DNA of 64,000 bases from Xylanibacter ruminicola (GCF_900142525.1 NZ_FRBD01000017.1:1-64000); one strand, 5' to 3'. Counted from the first letter of the stretch, positions 43,985 through 54,391 are shown. Notes: generated by a model from the sequence alone, not told the origin. Translations and numbers: made by a program.

Positions 43985-46018
43985 TTACCACAAATCGAGA
44001 CGTTCCTTCTTAGGAATGAACATCTTGTCACCCTCTTTCACGCCAAACGCTTCATACCAAGCATCAATGTGAGGCAGAGCTCCATTAACGCGCCAACGTC
44101 CCAATGAGTGAGGATCGCTCTTTGTGCGATTACGTATTTCAGCTTCGGTGATATTACCAGCCCAAACACCTGCATACGCATGGAAGAAACGCTGATCGGC
44201 AGTCAACCCATCCTTATTGCCAAGTTTATTGTATTTAGTAGCATTCTTATATGCTGTCCATGCAACCTGCAAACCACCATGATCGGCAAGGTTCTCACCC
44301 AGAGTCAATCGACCATTAGCCTTAAGATCGGGCAATACATTAATATTCGAGAAAAACTCTGCATATCTATCAGTCCTTTCTGTAAAGTTATTTCCGTCAG
44401 ACAAAGTCCACCAATCGTGCATATTACCATCCTTATCAAAACGGCGTCCCTGATCATCAAATCCATGCGTCATCTCGTGACCGATAACCACTCCGATGGC
44501 GCCATAGTTAAACGCGTCGTCTGCACTCATATCAAAGAATGGATACTGCAGAATACCTGCTGGGAAACATATTTCATTAGTAGTGGGATTATAATAAGCA
44601 TTAACCGTCTGTGGATTCATGTGCCAATCATCACGATCCACAGGCTTGCCTACAGTATGCTCAATACGCCAAGCGTTCCAGAACTTAGAGCATTCCTCCA
44701 TATTTTCGTAATAAGATTTGGCAGGATCGATATTCAATTTTGACATATCAGTCCACTTGTCAGGATATCCCACCTTTACATAGAAAGTATTCAATTTCAG
44801 CAAAGCGTTAACCTTAGTAGAATCGTCCATCCAACTCTGTGCGGCAATACGCTCGCCTAATGCAATCTGGAGATTCTTAACAAGCGTAAGCATGCGTTGC
44901 TTAGCTGCTTCAGGGAAGTACTTCTCAGCATATATCTTACCTAAAGCTTCTCCCATAACGCGTTCAACCTGACTAGTGCTACGCTTCCACAAAGGATGAT
45001 TCTCCTTACGACCAGAACGAATTCGACCGTTAAAATCAAAACTCTCAGCTGCTGTTGCGTCACTAAGGTAGTTTGCAGCACCAGATATTACGCCCCACTC
45101 CATCACGTCACGATACTCAGCGGACTTAATGCTGCCAACCAGTTTATTGGCACCAACCAAGAAGTCTGGCTGACCTACAACCATTTCTTGAATATATTTA
45201 GTGTCAATGCCCTTAGCATTCATCACCTTTACAAGCGGCAGATTAGGATACTTCGCCTCAAATTCCTTCAAAGTCATCTTATTATAGTTAGCCTCTGGAT
45301 CACGCAATTCTGTACGACTCTTGCTTACCTTAGCCAACTCTGTTTCCACCCTCATGATATTCTGCATCTTCTTTGTAGCAGCGCTCTTACTGAACCCAAA
45401 GAGCTGGAACATCTTTACAACATGCTTCTTAAAAGCTTCTCTAATATCAGCAGTAGCCTTATCGTTATCAAGATAGTATTCCTTCTGACCCAAAGAAAGA
45501 CCACCTTGATATACGCTCAGAATATTCTGTGTTGCATTCTTTTCATCTGCACCAAAACCTGCATAAAAGAACTCCTGCTCTCCATAAGGAGCCTGTTCTA
45601 ATTGAATAGCAAGCAACTGCTTGTTAGTTTTGGCAGCCTCCAAACGTTTAATCAAAGGCATCACTGGCGCAACCCCTTCTTTATTTCTACGAGTTGAGTC
45701 CATTGCCAGTTTGTACAGATCACTAAGTTTCTGCTCGATGGTTCCTTTTGCATAGGTATTGCTTTGCAACTCGCTCAAGATACCATTAATTCGCTTGTCA
45801 TTAGTTTCCTGCAAACGATCAAAACTACCATAACGCGAATAAGCAGCAGGTAGCGGATTGTTCTTCATCCAACCACCACAAGCGTACTCGTAGAAGTCGT
45901 CGCCGGGACGTACACTCTTGTTCATGTCGGACTGATGTAAGCCCGAGCCTAGTTCTGTTTGCGCTGTAGCCATCATAGATATTGATGCCATAGCCACAAT
46001 TGTTAATAATTTCTTCAT
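43985..46018 (-). CDS. M13 family zinc metallopeptidase (PepO/neprilysin-like)
   Basis: This is an exported endopeptidase of 677 residues. A signal peptide ends near SMMATAQ. The gluzincin motif HExxH is in VIGHEMTHGFDDQGRRFD, and the third zinc ligand and catalytic Asp are in GENLADHGG. The C-terminus holds the family's conserved DPHSLGRWRVNGALPHIDAWYEAF and ends RLDLW. It is probably periplasmic and degrades oligopeptides. It is the third gene after the LolA-like and ABC-F genes, 11 bp after the latter. Confidence 0.95.
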   Translation of the reverse strand: MKKLLTIVAMASISMMATAQTELGSGLHQSDMNKSVRPGDDFYEYACGGWMKNNPLPAAYSRYGSFDRLQETNDKRINGILSELQSNTYAKGTIEQKLSDLYKLAMDSTRRNKEGVAPVMPLIKRLEAAKTNKQLLAIQLEQAPYGEQEFFYAGFGADEKNATQNILSVYQGGLSLGQKEYYLDNDKATADIREAFKKHVVKMFQLFGFSKSAATKKMQNIMRVETELAKVSKSRTELRDPEANYNKMTLKEFEAKYPNLPLVKVMNAKGIDTKYIQEMVVGQPDFLVGANKLVGSIKSAEYRDVMEWGVISGAANYLSDATAAESFDFNGRIRSGRKENHPLWKRSTSQVERVMGEALGKIYAEKYFPEAAKQRMLTLVKNLQIALGERIAAQSWMDDSTKVNALLKLNTFYVKVGYPDKWTDMSKLNIDPAKSYYENMEECSKFWNAWRIEHTVGKPVDRDDWHMNPQTVNAYYNPTTNEICFPAGILQYPFFDMSADDAFNYGAIGVVIGHEMTHGFDDQGRRFDKDGNMHDWWTLSDGNNFTERTDRYAEFFSNINVLPDLKANGRLTLGENLADHGGLQVAWTAYKNATKYNKLGNKDGLTADQRFFHAYAGVWAGNITEAEIRNRTKSDPHSLGRWRVNGALPHIDAWYEAFGVKEGDKMFIPKKERLDLW

Positions 46019-46029
46019 TTTTTAAAAAC

Positions 46030-48042
46030 CTAGTTATTCTTTAATTTTGCTTGATATGATTCTAATGCTTCGCAAGCTTGTTCCCAGCGATCCACCTCGC
46101 AGTCCAACTCAAACTTAACGTCGGTATATAGGGTCACTAGCTCCATGTTGGCGGCATTTTCGGGCTTCATCAGCTCCTCGTCCAACTCCTTCAGCCTAGC
46201 CTCCAATTTCTCTACAGCAGCTTCCCTTTCTTTTACATAATGCTCGTATTTGCTTATCTTTCTTTGCACCGCCTTGCGCTCCTCGTAACTCAACGCCTTT
46301 TTCAGCGGTTCTTGCGGAATATCTACAGAGTCCATGTTGCCGGTAGCAACGGGTGAGCCCGATGCAGAAGCCGAAACAACGGGATTGGCAGGTGATGCTG
46401 CAGCTGCGGACTTGACGCCTAGCTGATCAAGGTCGTTAATCTTTTTGGCACGCAAGAAGTCATATATACCACCTAAGTGCTCACGAACCTTTCCGCCACC
46501 AAACTCATATACCTTAGATACGAGTCCATCTAGGAACTCACGATCGTGACTTACAATAATGGCAGTTCCGTCAAACGCCTTAATAGCCTCTTTCAATACA
46601 TCCTTTGATGGCATATCCAAGTGGTTGGTAGGCTCGTCAAGTATCAGCAGATTCACAGGTTCCAACAGCAACCGTATCATAGCCAGACGACTACGTTCTC
46701 CACCGCTCAACACCTTTACCTTCTTATCACTCTCCTCGCCTCCGAACATAAAGGCGCCCAGAATATCGTTAATCTTCAGTCGTATCTCACCTTTAGCTAC
46801 ATAGTCTATCGTCTGATATACGGTCAGATTTTCATCAAGCAATTGTGCCTGATTCTGGGCAAAATAGCCTATCTGAATATTATGGCCAACCTTCAATTCG
46901 CCTGTAAATGGAATCTCCCCCATAATACACTTCACGAGAGTCGATTTACCCTCACCATTTTTTCCCACAAAGGCTACTTTCTCACCACGTTTTATGGTCA
47001 GAGTAACATGGTCAAAAACAGTATGGTCACCATAATCCTTACGTACTTCATCGCAGATTATTGGGTAATCACCACTTCGCAAACAAGGAGGAAACTTCAA
47101 GTGCATAGCCGAGTTGTCCACATCGTCTACCTCTATTGGTACAATCTTCTCCAACTGTTTTATCTTTTGCTGAACCTGTACAGCTTTGGTCGCCTGATAA
47201 CGAAAACGTTCTATAAATGCCTTCATATCAGCAACTTCCTTTTGTTGATTCTCGTAAGCCCTCAACTGTTGTTCACGTCGTTCCTTACGCAGTACTACAT
47301 ATTCATTGTACTTAACCTTATAATCGATAACCTTGCCGCACGATATCTCAAGCGTACGATTAGAAACATTATTTATAAATGCACGATCGTGACTTACCAA
47401 CACTACTGCACTCGAACTTTGCGCTAGGAATTGTTCTAACCACTGTATAGATTCTATGTCCAGATGGTTTGTTGGCTCATCAAGCAACAATACGTCAGGC
47501 TTTTGCAACAGGATCTTTGCCAATTCTATACGCATGCGCCATCCACCCGAAAACTCGCTCGTGGGGCGCTCAAAGTCGGTGCGTTCAAATCCAAGACCAG
47601 TCAGCGTACGTTCTATCTCGGCCTCATAGTTCTCAGCCCCCATCATCATATATTGCTCATGCTCGGTGGTATACTTCTCAATAAGTGCCAAATAGCTCTC
47701 ACTCTCGTAGTCTGTTCGTTCGGCAAGCTCCTGATTCATTCTGTCCAGTCTTTCCTTCATCCGCTTATTATCAGCAAAGGCTTTTTGTGCTTCCTCTCTA
47801 ACAGTTGTGTCATCTTGCAATATCATCACCTGTGGCAGATACCCAATTTTTGTATCGTTGGGCACACTAATATTTCCTGCTGTAGGCTTCTGTTGTCCAC
47901 ACAGGATCTTCAACATGGTACTCTTACCAGCACCATTTTTACCAACCAAGGCAATACGATCCTTGTCGTTGATAACGAAACTAGCATCATCAAACAGGGG
48001 TTTTATACCAAATTCTACTTTCAGTCCTTCTACCGATATCAT
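46030..48042 (-). CDS. ABC-F family ATPase
   Basis: This is a soluble twin-ATPase protein of 670 residues without membrane segments, the class that acts on ribosomes. Both Walker A motifs (GKNGAGKST and GKNGEGKST), both signatures (FSGGWRMR and LSGGERSR) and both Walker B/H-loop sets (LLLDEPTNHLD and LILDEPTNHLD) are intact. The inter-domain linker (about 245-325) is charged and helical. A C-terminal coiled coil (about 590-670) recalls Uup-like members. It overlaps the LolA-like gene by 4 bp. Its exact subfamily is not assigned. Confidence 0.93.
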   Translation of the reverse strand: MISVEGLKVEFGIKPLFDDASFVINDKDRIALVGKNGAGKSTMLKILCGQQKPTAGNISVPNDTKIGYLPQVMILQDDTTVREEAQKAFADNKRMKERLDRMNQELAERTDYESESYLALIEKYTTEHEQYMMMGAENYEAEIERTLTGLGFERTDFERPTSEFSGGWRMRIELAKILLQKPDVLLLDEPTNHLDIESIQWLEQFLAQSSSAVVLVSHDRAFINNVSNRTLEISCGKVIDYKVKYNEYVVLRKERREQQLRAYENQQKEVADMKAFIERFRYQATKAVQVQQKIKQLEKIVPIEVDDVDNSAMHLKFPPCLRSGDYPIICDEVRKDYGDHTVFDHVTLTIKRGEKVAFVGKNGEGKSTLVKCIMGEIPFTGELKVGHNIQIGYFAQNQAQLLDENLTVYQTIDYVAKGEIRLKINDILGAFMFGGEESDKKVKVLSGGERSRLAMIRLLLEPVNLLILDEPTNHLDMPSKDVLKEAIKAFDGTAIIVSHDREFLDGLVSKVYEFGGGKVREHLGGIYDFLRAKKINDLDQLGVKSAAAASPANPVVSASASGSPVATGNMDSVDIPQEPLKKALSYEERKAVQRKISKYEHYVKEREAAVEKLEARLKELDEELMKPENAANMELVTLYTDVKFELDCEVDRWEQACEALESYQAKLKNN

Positions 48043-48656
48043 CGTTTATCTACGTATTTATAATTTTTGAACTGCTCTTTAGGAAATCTCAGCATCTCGT
48101 CTGTAATACCACCCGAACTAAAATTGCTGATTCTAATGGTAGTCCATATAAATGCAACTTTTATCCTTACACTTATGGGATGATAGGTATTACGTTCAAT
48201 AAGCGCGTGTATCTCCTTCATTCCTTTACGTCCCTTTATTAGTCTCATTGTCACCATAAGCCCACCATCAGTCTGAGCAATGCTATATGTATAGTTGTCG
48301 GGCTCAAACTTAAACTTCTGTGAATACTTGTCCGACTTATTATTCTTGGCATTGTGTATCTCTACCTCGTGTTTCTTTTTCTTCACAGTGTACACAATCT
48401 GTCCATCATTCCACGAGTTCATTTTGGCATCCTCAAACTTACTTTTTTTGCCTTTATACCAAATAGTGCCGTGGGTTTTATATAGACCTGTAATGTTTAC
48501 ATCATAGTGCAACGTAGCACCCTGTTCTCCAAATACCTGCTGATAGGCAGAATTAAATATGCGGCGTGCCTGTCGGCTGTTGGCTGTTTCCTGAGCTTGC
48601 ATAGTGCACAGAGCATTTATCAGCACCATTAACACCAAAATTATCCTATTTCTCAT
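48039..48656 (-). CDS. LolA-like outer-membrane lipoprotein carrier protein
   Basis: This is an exported protein of 205 residues. The frame is open much further upstream (to 48857), but the Met at 48656 begins a proper signal peptide (MRNRIILVLMVLINALCTMQAQ) and lies just after a -7 promoter box, so it is chosen. The mature part has the strand-rich LolA-like pattern, with GTIWYKGKKSKFED, DGQIVYTVKKKKHEVEI and YHPISVRIK. Bacteroidales carry several such putative lipoprotein chaperones. The call is a fold-level judgement. It is the first gene of the operon with the ABC-F and M13 genes. Confidence 0.75.
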   Translation of the reverse strand: MRNRIILVLMVLINALCTMQAQETANSRQARRIFNSAYQQVFGEQGATLHYDVNITGLYKTHGTIWYKGKKSKFEDAKMNSWNDGQIVYTVKKKKHEVEIHNAKNNKSDKYSQKFKFEPDNYTYSIAQTDGGLMVTMRLIKGRKGMKEIHALIERNTYHPISVRIKVAFIWTTIRISNFSSGGITDEMLRFPKEQFKNYKYVDKR

Positions 48657-48677
48657 TATCTTTTCATTTTCGGAGTG

Positions 48678-48715
48678 CAAAAATACACATTTCTCACGAT
48701 TTATTACTATTTTTG
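48678..48715. promoter_or_regulatory. Divergent -7 boxes between the LolA-like gene and tex
   Basis: TATTTTTG on the minus strand (48685-48678) faces the LolA-like gene. An identical TATTTTTG on the plus strand (48708-48715) faces tex. Neither has a clear -33 TTTG at 19-21 bp. Confidence 0.55.
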
Positions 48716-48747
48716 CACACAAATTAACGTAATTACTACTTATATTT

Positions 48748-50934
48748 ATGCAAAAGAACACTTTTTCCTGTCTTATTGCCACCTCGCTAAACATCAGCGA
48801 GAAATCTGTAGCTGCCACCCTATCACTACTTGAAGAGGGTTGTACTATTCCATTCATAGCACGCTACCGCAAAGAACGTACTGGTGGACTCGACGAGGTC
48901 CAGATAGCCACCATCAGTGATCGTTATCAGAAACTACTCGAAATACAAAAACGCAAGGAAACAGTTATTAAGACCATCATAGAACTTGGTAAAATGACTC
49001 CTCAACTACAAGAACGAATAGACAAATGCTGGGATACCACTGAACTGGAAGATATCTATCTACCTTACAAACCCAAGCGCCGCACTCGAGCCCAAGTAGC
49101 CCGTGAACAAGGACTCGAGCCATTAGCTTTACTGCTCATGAAACAACGAGAACCCAATCCAGAGCGAGCTGCAGAACGCTTTATTAAAGGTGATATAAAA
49201 ACAGTAGAAGACGCCATGGCGGGAGCTTGTGACATTATTGCCGAGATAATTAGCGAAGACGAACGCACACGTCAACAAATCCGTAATGCATTCCAACGCC
49301 AAGCAGTTATTTCATCAAAAGTTGTTAAAGCTAAGGCCAGCACCGATGAAGCAGCAAAATACAGCGACTACTTTGATTGGAGTGAGCCTCTGAAACGTTG
49401 TTCCAGCCACCGTTTACTAGCCATGCGTAGAGGTGAAAACGAGGGAATTCTACGCATCAGTATTTCGCCTGATAATGAAGAAGTTGTTGAGCGACTGAAG
49501 CGACATTATGTATACGGGAACACCCGTTGCGGCCAATTTGTATCCGAAGCGATTGAAGATGGATACAAGCGTCTCTTAAAACCATCCATAGAAACAGAGT
49601 TTGCTGCGCTCAGCAAACAAAAGGCCGACGAGGAAGCCATACGTGTATTTGCCGAGAATCTGCGCCAATTGCTTCTTGGTGCTCCACTTGGTCAAAAGCG
49701 TGTTATGGGCGTTGATCCTGGTTTTCGTACTGGTTGCAAAGTTGTTTGTCTTGATGCCCAAGGTAATCTGCTACACCACGATGCCATATTCCCCCACCCT
49801 CCTGTAAACAAACGCACAGAGGCTGCAATTGCCTTGCAGAAAATGATACAAAAATACCAAATAGAGGCCATTTCTATAGGAAATGGTACTGCCAGTCGTG
49901 AGACCGACAGTTTTATCAAGGATGTACTAGCCGGTCGCTACAATCTACCTGATGCTTCTCCTTCTCATATCGAAGGAAATACGCCCGAGGTATTCGTAGT
50001 TTCAGAGGCAGGCGCCTCGGTCTACTCAGCCTCAAAAATAGCCCGCGAAGAGTTTCCTGATGAAGACGTAACTGTTCGTGGTGCTGTAAGCATAGGCCGC
50101 CGACTGATGGACCCACTGGCCGAGTTGGTAAAAATTGATCCAAAGAGTATAGGCGTAGGCCAATATCAACACGATGTAGATCAGACACAACTCAAGCATT
50201 CGCTTGACCAAACCGTGGAAAGTTGCGTAAACTCGGTTGGAGTCGACTTGAATACCGCCTCGCAGCACCTGCTGATGTACGTTAGTGGACTTGGTGCCAC
50301 ACTAGCTAAAAATATTGTCGAATACCGTCATGAGCATGGTGCTTTCACCTCACGAGACCAACTACTCAAAGTTCCCCGACTTGGTCCCTCTGCCTATCAG
50401 CAATGTGCAGGATTCTTACGTATTCGCAACGGAAAGAACCCACTAGATAATTCAGCCGTTCACCCAGAAAGTTACTCCATAGTAGAACGCATGGCCAAGG
50501 ATCAGGGCTGCACCGTAGCCGACCTTATTACTGATAAAAAGAAACGCGACGCCATACAACTGCCACAATATGTTAGCGCCCAAGTTGGCATGCCAACACT
50601 TACCGATATTCTTATTGAATTAGAAAAACCAGGTCGCGACCCACGCCAACAGCTTGAGACATTTGAGTTCGATAAAAATATATCATCCATCGACGATCTT
50701 GTGGAGGGCATGATACTTCCTGGCATTGTTACAAATATCACCAACTTTGGCGCTTTTGTCGATATTGGTGTGCATCAAGATGGCCTTGTTCATATATCGC
50801 AAATGGCTAATCGGCGCATCGCTCATCCGTTAGATGTAGTTAAACTACACCAACACGTTACAGTAAAAGTGATCGAGGTTGACCATCGCCGCCATCGCAT
50901 ATCGCTATCGATGAAGGGAGTTACTTCGGCATAG
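48748..50934 (+). CDS. tex: Tex-type transcription accessory protein
   Basis: This is a 728-residue nucleic-acid-binding protein of the Tex/Spt6 group. The N-terminal helical part has IPFIARYRKERTGGLDE. It is followed by a YqgF-like RNase H fold (VMGVDPGFRTGCK and ISIGNGTASRETD), helix-hairpin-helix repeats (LNTASQHLLMYVSGLGAT) and a C-terminal S1 domain (GMILPGIVTNITNFGAFVDIG). The order and size match Tex. Its 3' end overlaps that of the histidine kinase by 14 bp. Confidence 0.95.
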   Translation: MQKNTFSCLIATSLNISEKSVAATLSLLEEGCTIPFIARYRKERTGGLDEVQIATISDRYQKLLEIQKRKETVIKTIIELGKMTPQLQERIDKCWDTTELEDIYLPYKPKRRTRAQVAREQGLEPLALLLMKQREPNPERAAERFIKGDIKTVEDAMAGACDIIAEIISEDERTRQQIRNAFQRQAVISSKVVKAKASTDEAAKYSDYFDWSEPLKRCSSHRLLAMRRGENEGILRISISPDNEEVVERLKRHYVYGNTRCGQFVSEAIEDGYKRLLKPSIETEFAALSKQKADEEAIRVFAENLRQLLLGAPLGQKRVMGVDPGFRTGCKVVCLDAQGNLLHHDAIFPHPPVNKRTEAAIALQKMIQKYQIEAISIGNGTASRETDSFIKDVLAGRYNLPDASPSHIEGNTPEVFVVSEAGASVYSASKIAREEFPDEDVTVRGAVSIGRRLMDPLAELVKIDPKSIGVGQYQHDVDQTQLKHSLDQTVESCVNSVGVDLNTASQHLLMYVSGLGATLAKNIVEYRHEHGAFTSRDQLLKVPRLGPSAYQQCAGFLRIRNGKNPLDNSAVHPESYSIVERMAKDQGCTVADLITDKKKRDAIQLPQYVSAQVGMPTLTDILIELEKPGRDPRQQLETFEFDKNISSIDDLVEGMILPGIVTNITNFGAFVDIGVHQDGLVHISQMANRRIAHPLDVVKLHQHVTVKVIEVDHRRHRISLSMKGVTSA

Positions 50935-52723
50935 TAATCACAAAGCGACACCCCTCTTTGTAGTTTCTGTCATATTGCAGGTTTCCGCCTAAGCTTATAG
51001 CATGACGTTTGGCTAGCGGCAACCCAAGTCCCAAGCCTTCCGACAAGTCGTCTTGCTTGGCAAAAAACTCGTATACCATATCCTGCTGCCCCTGCGGCAG
51101 GCCCTGACCTACATCCTCAACTGTAAACAGCACCGATGCAGCAGTCTGTGTAACTATCACCTTGATGTGCTTTCCGTCGCTATACTTGGCTGCATTATAC
51201 AGTAGTTCGCGCAGTGTTCGCATCAGATATAGACGATTGGTCAGAATCATGGCATTATCGAATAGCTCTGTCCTGAACTCAATAGGTATATCAGGGAAAT
51301 GTTCTTTTGAGTATCTGATACACTCGCGCACCAAATCGTTACACGACACCTGATCTTTTCGGTCAATATAGAACTCTTCAGTTAATCCTGCCTCCGAACT
51401 GTCGTACAGCATCAGTACCATACGACTCAAATGCTGCGAATTGTGCTTCATCATCGTAGCGATATTAGAAAACTCTTCATTATCAAGTCCAGTACTCTGA
51501 AGTTCATCGCGCAACACCTGTGCAAACCCCTGAATAATGTTTAGTGGCGTGCGTATCTGGTGCATCACGTTCTGTATGAACATCGTTTTCCGTTCTTGAG
51601 CTTCCTGAGCCATTTGCGTAGCATAAGCCACCTCCTTGTTGTGTCGGGTAATCTCATCGGTTGTGGCATGTATATTGTATATGTTTCTTCTTATCGACTG
51701 CTGCATAGCAACAAAACTATTCTGCATTTTCCCCAAAGCATCATCACGTTTGGTTTGAGGTATTATCTCGTCATACCGGCCTTTGGCTATCTGCTTCGAC
51801 ATACCCACCAGATCCCAAATAGGCGACAACGCTCTATGCACTCCCCATCTACACAACAGCACAATAAGAATGACTGCCAGCACATCGAAAAGTAGCACAT
51901 ACAAGACCATCTGGTGATAGTTCTTCAATACATCATCACTTGGACATATCAACGCAAGACTCCAATCTGTATCAGGAATTAACATAGACGACATCTGATA
52001 GTATTTACCTGCAATATCCATGTGCGTTGAATCTGGTGGCAGTAAGTACTGACCATCACCACCACGTATTACAAAGTAAGCATTGGGATATGGATATTGG
52101 ATTTTATAGATAGCCTGAGCTAACTTTCGGAACGATAGTCCAGTAGACACCACCCCCGCCACTTTGCCGTTCTTATATATAGGTTTGCTGTAAATGGCCA
52201 ACGTATGGTCATAATCGTCAATCACGCCCTTGGTATCTTTGCTATACAAACGACTCCAGCATCCTTTACCAGAAACTACAGGAGCCTTATACCAGTCTTC
52301 TATTGTATAATCGTATTCAGGCTCACGTATCGTAATCAGCGAATCACCTTGGTATATGGAATACACCGAGTAAAAGCGGCCCTTATCAGCAAAAGCATCA
52401 GGCTTGGCAGCAATAGTACATCCGTGACTGTTACGGTTCAGATACACAATTCGTTTGGCCAATTCCATCAACGAGTCGGGGACATAATTCTCTTCGGCAA
52501 TCCATGCATTGGCATTAGTAGCAGTTTCAACCACACGCATACAGTTTCCCACCTGCTGAAGGGCAGTATTTAACACACTAGAGGCATGCTCATTTGCCTC
52601 CTGTCTAATCATGCGTCGCGACTGCAGGAAAAGAGTTCCGGCCGTTACCACATAGATTGTTGTTGCCACCAACGTCACACCTAAAATCAGTTTGGCTGTA
52701 AGACTACGCGAAAATTTTCTCAT
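50921..52723 (-). CDS. Sensor histidine kinase with extracytoplasmic Cache domain
   Basis: This is a 600-residue membrane kinase. Two membrane helices (about 11-33 and 268-292) enclose a dCache-type ligand domain (YKAPVVSGKGCWSRLY and AGVVSTGLSFRKLAQAI). A HAMP segment follows. The DHp helix carries His388 in FIQNVMHQIRTPLNII. The ATPase domain is intact, with LRELLYNAAKYSDG, VEDVGQGLP and GLGLGLPLAKR. No response regulator gene is adjacent, so the partner is unknown. Its start overlaps the upstream pseudo-kinase stop by 4 bp. Confidence 0.92.
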   Translation of the reverse strand: MRKFSRSLTAKLILGVTLVATTIYVVTAGTLFLQSRRMIRQEANEHASSVLNTALQQVGNCMRVVETATNANAWIAEENYVPDSLMELAKRIVYLNRNSHGCTIAAKPDAFADKGRFYSVYSIYQGDSLITIREPEYDYTIEDWYKAPVVSGKGCWSRLYSKDTKGVIDDYDHTLAIYSKPIYKNGKVAGVVSTGLSFRKLAQAIYKIQYPYPNAYFVIRGGDGQYLLPPDSTHMDIAGKYYQMSSMLIPDTDWSLALICPSDDVLKNYHQMVLYVLLFDVLAVILIVLLCRWGVHRALSPIWDLVGMSKQIAKGRYDEIIPQTKRDDALGKMQNSFVAMQQSIRRNIYNIHATTDEITRHNKEVAYATQMAQEAQERKTMFIQNVMHQIRTPLNIIQGFAQVLRDELQSTGLDNEEFSNIATMMKHNSQHLSRMVLMLYDSSEAGLTEEFYIDRKDQVSCNDLVRECIRYSKEHFPDIPIEFRTELFDNAMILTNRLYLMRTLRELLYNAAKYSDGKHIKVIVTQTAASVLFTVEDVGQGLPQGQQDMVYEFFAKQDDLSEGLGLGLPLAKRHAISLGGNLQYDRNYKEGCRFVITMPK

Positions 52724-54228
52724 CCTTCGCCTCCTTTCCCATCTTCATTCTGTGCCGTTTGCAGCATTTGATCGGTCAATTCCACAATAGCATTCGATTG
52801 CCTGCCAATCTCCTCAACAGCATTGTTTGCTTCATCGAGGGTCATGCTTCGATAGTCATTACACAACGTAGTAACATTTTTATCTAATTTCTCAGCAGGC
52901 TCAACCATCTGATTAGTCATATAGTGAAGGAATGCAGCCTTTATCCTGTTGCTCTTCTGCACATTGCTGTAGGCATCGGCCAGCACCTCGCCACGCTCTT
53001 TCAATGTGTTGTTCAGCGTGTTCTGTCTACGAACAAATATCTTCAACGATCGAAGCACCTTCCTGAAACTCTCCTGCAGTTGTCCTATCTCATCTTCACG
53101 TTTGGTAGCGGGCAACGGTTCATCGTAGTTGCCATCGGCTATACGCTGGGCTGTTTGAGTCAACATCTCCAGCGGTTTTAGCTGTTGTTTTACCACCATC
53201 CAACATGCCACAAACAATATCAGTACAGCGATAATAGCCGCTATAAGTAGATATTTGAACAGACGGTTATAATCACCATAAATATCATCGACGGGATATA
53301 TAACTCCTACACTCCACTCTAATTGTTCGTTTGTTCGTCCAGGTACCTCAGTACGCTTAAACGGCTTATAGAATACGCGCCATTGTTTTCCGTCCAACGT
53401 AAATGGTTTCTGACCAGTCTGTCCGCTTACCATCGCCTCTGCAGCCTCCAACACCGACGGATCCGCGCCTGTATGCATCTGTTCAAATACCGTCTGCCGC
53501 AGCAACTTATCCTCATCGGGATGTACCATAAATGATCCATTACGCGCCAACATAGTAGCGTAGCCATTAGGCGATGGCTTTACTGCCAGTATAATTTCCG
53601 ATAGCAGTTCTATCGACACATCAGCAGCCATTACTCCAACCACTTCTCTACTACGGTCATAAATCGGTAGACAGAATGTAATCAGCGCCTCATCTTCTGC
53701 CTCGTCATTCTTCAGTGGATCAATCCAACAAGCCCTTCCTGACTTCATAGGTTCGGTATACCAACGCTGTTCGGTATAGGGTTTGTCAGTATACGTATCC
53801 TGTTCTACCAGTACCGATGTTTCATCGGTAGTCACACTGTGCCCTTTTCGATGTATGTAGGCCATATATAAGTTGTGACCAGGATAGTAGTCAGGCTTGA
53901 ACACGATAGCACATCCTACTATGTACTTATTACTTGCTACAAGTTGCTTACTATAAGTCATCATTCGCTCGGGCTCATTCAAATGCTTCATCATATCGTA
54001 ATATACGTTACCCGATGTCTGCTCTACACTCAGCAATATATTGTCAATCTGTTGTACCGTTCCGTCCAATGTTTGCTGAGCGTTGCTCATAGCCTCCACC
54101 TTTAACGCATGATGGGCAAAATGAAACATGCCCACCAACGTTACCGTAAGCAGCGCAAGTCCCCCTACAACTATCAGACTAATCCTAAGCGATAGGTTTT
54201 TAGTTATCATTTTGAATATGTCAACCAT
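52720..54228 (-). CDS. Cache-HAMP sensor with degenerate DHp and no ATPase (pseudo-kinase)
   Basis: This 502-residue membrane protein is built like its downstream partner. It has two membrane helices (about 17-37 and 325-345) around a dCache domain (EPMKSGRACWIDPLKND and REVVGVMAADVSIELL) and a HAMP segment (LTQTAQRIADGNYDEPLP). After that comes a helical pair aligned with a DHp domain, but the phospho-acceptor position is Asn439 (FLHYMTNQMVEP against FIQNVMHQIRTP in the partner). The ATPase domain is absent, and the protein ends DGKGGEG. A second Met at 54210 is an alternative start. A canonical promoter precedes it. Confidence 0.85.
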   Translation of the reverse strand: MVDIFKMITKNLSLRISLIVVGGLALLTVTLVGMFHFAHHALKVEAMSNAQQTLDGTVQQIDNILLSVEQTSGNVYYDMMKHLNEPERMMTYSKQLVASNKYIVGCAIVFKPDYYPGHNLYMAYIHRKGHSVTTDETSVLVEQDTYTDKPYTEQRWYTEPMKSGRACWIDPLKNDEAEDEALITFCLPIYDRSREVVGVMAADVSIELLSEIILAVKPSPNGYATMLARNGSFMVHPDEDKLLRQTVFEQMHTGADPSVLEAAEAMVSGQTGQKPFTLDGKQWRVFYKPFKRTEVPGRTNEQLEWSVGVIYPVDDIYGDYNRLFKYLLIAAIIAVLILFVACWMVVKQQLKPLEMLTQTAQRIADGNYDEPLPATKREDEIGQLQESFRKVLRSLKIFVRRQNTLNNTLKERGEVLADAYSNVQKSNRIKAAFLHYMTNQMVEPAEKLDKNVTTLCNDYRSMTLDEANNAVEEIGRQSNAIVELTDQMLQTAQNEDGKGGEG

Positions 54229-54298
54229 TTATAATTGTCACATCATTTTTTAATAAAGATTTTCTTCATCTTTATACCAATATTATATACGTACGCTG

Positions 54299-54330
54299 CA
54301 AAAATATGAAATTTCCGTGAATATCACAAA
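54299..54330 (-). promoter_or_regulatory. Canonical promoter of the Cache sensor pair
   Basis: TTTG (54330-54327), a 20-bp spacer and TATTTTTG (54306-54299) on the minus strand, 71 bp before the first gene. Confidence 0.75.
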
Positions 54331-54391
54331 TTTTTGCAAAAAATGTTGATGATTTACAATTATTTTTATATTTGTGGTCATAAAAGTAAAA

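Noticed and set aside
48657..48857. N-terminal extension of the LolA-like protein back to 48857
   Set aside because: The extension has no signal features, crosses the -7 box at 48685-48678 and overlaps the start of tex. The Met at 48656 starts a normal signal peptide.
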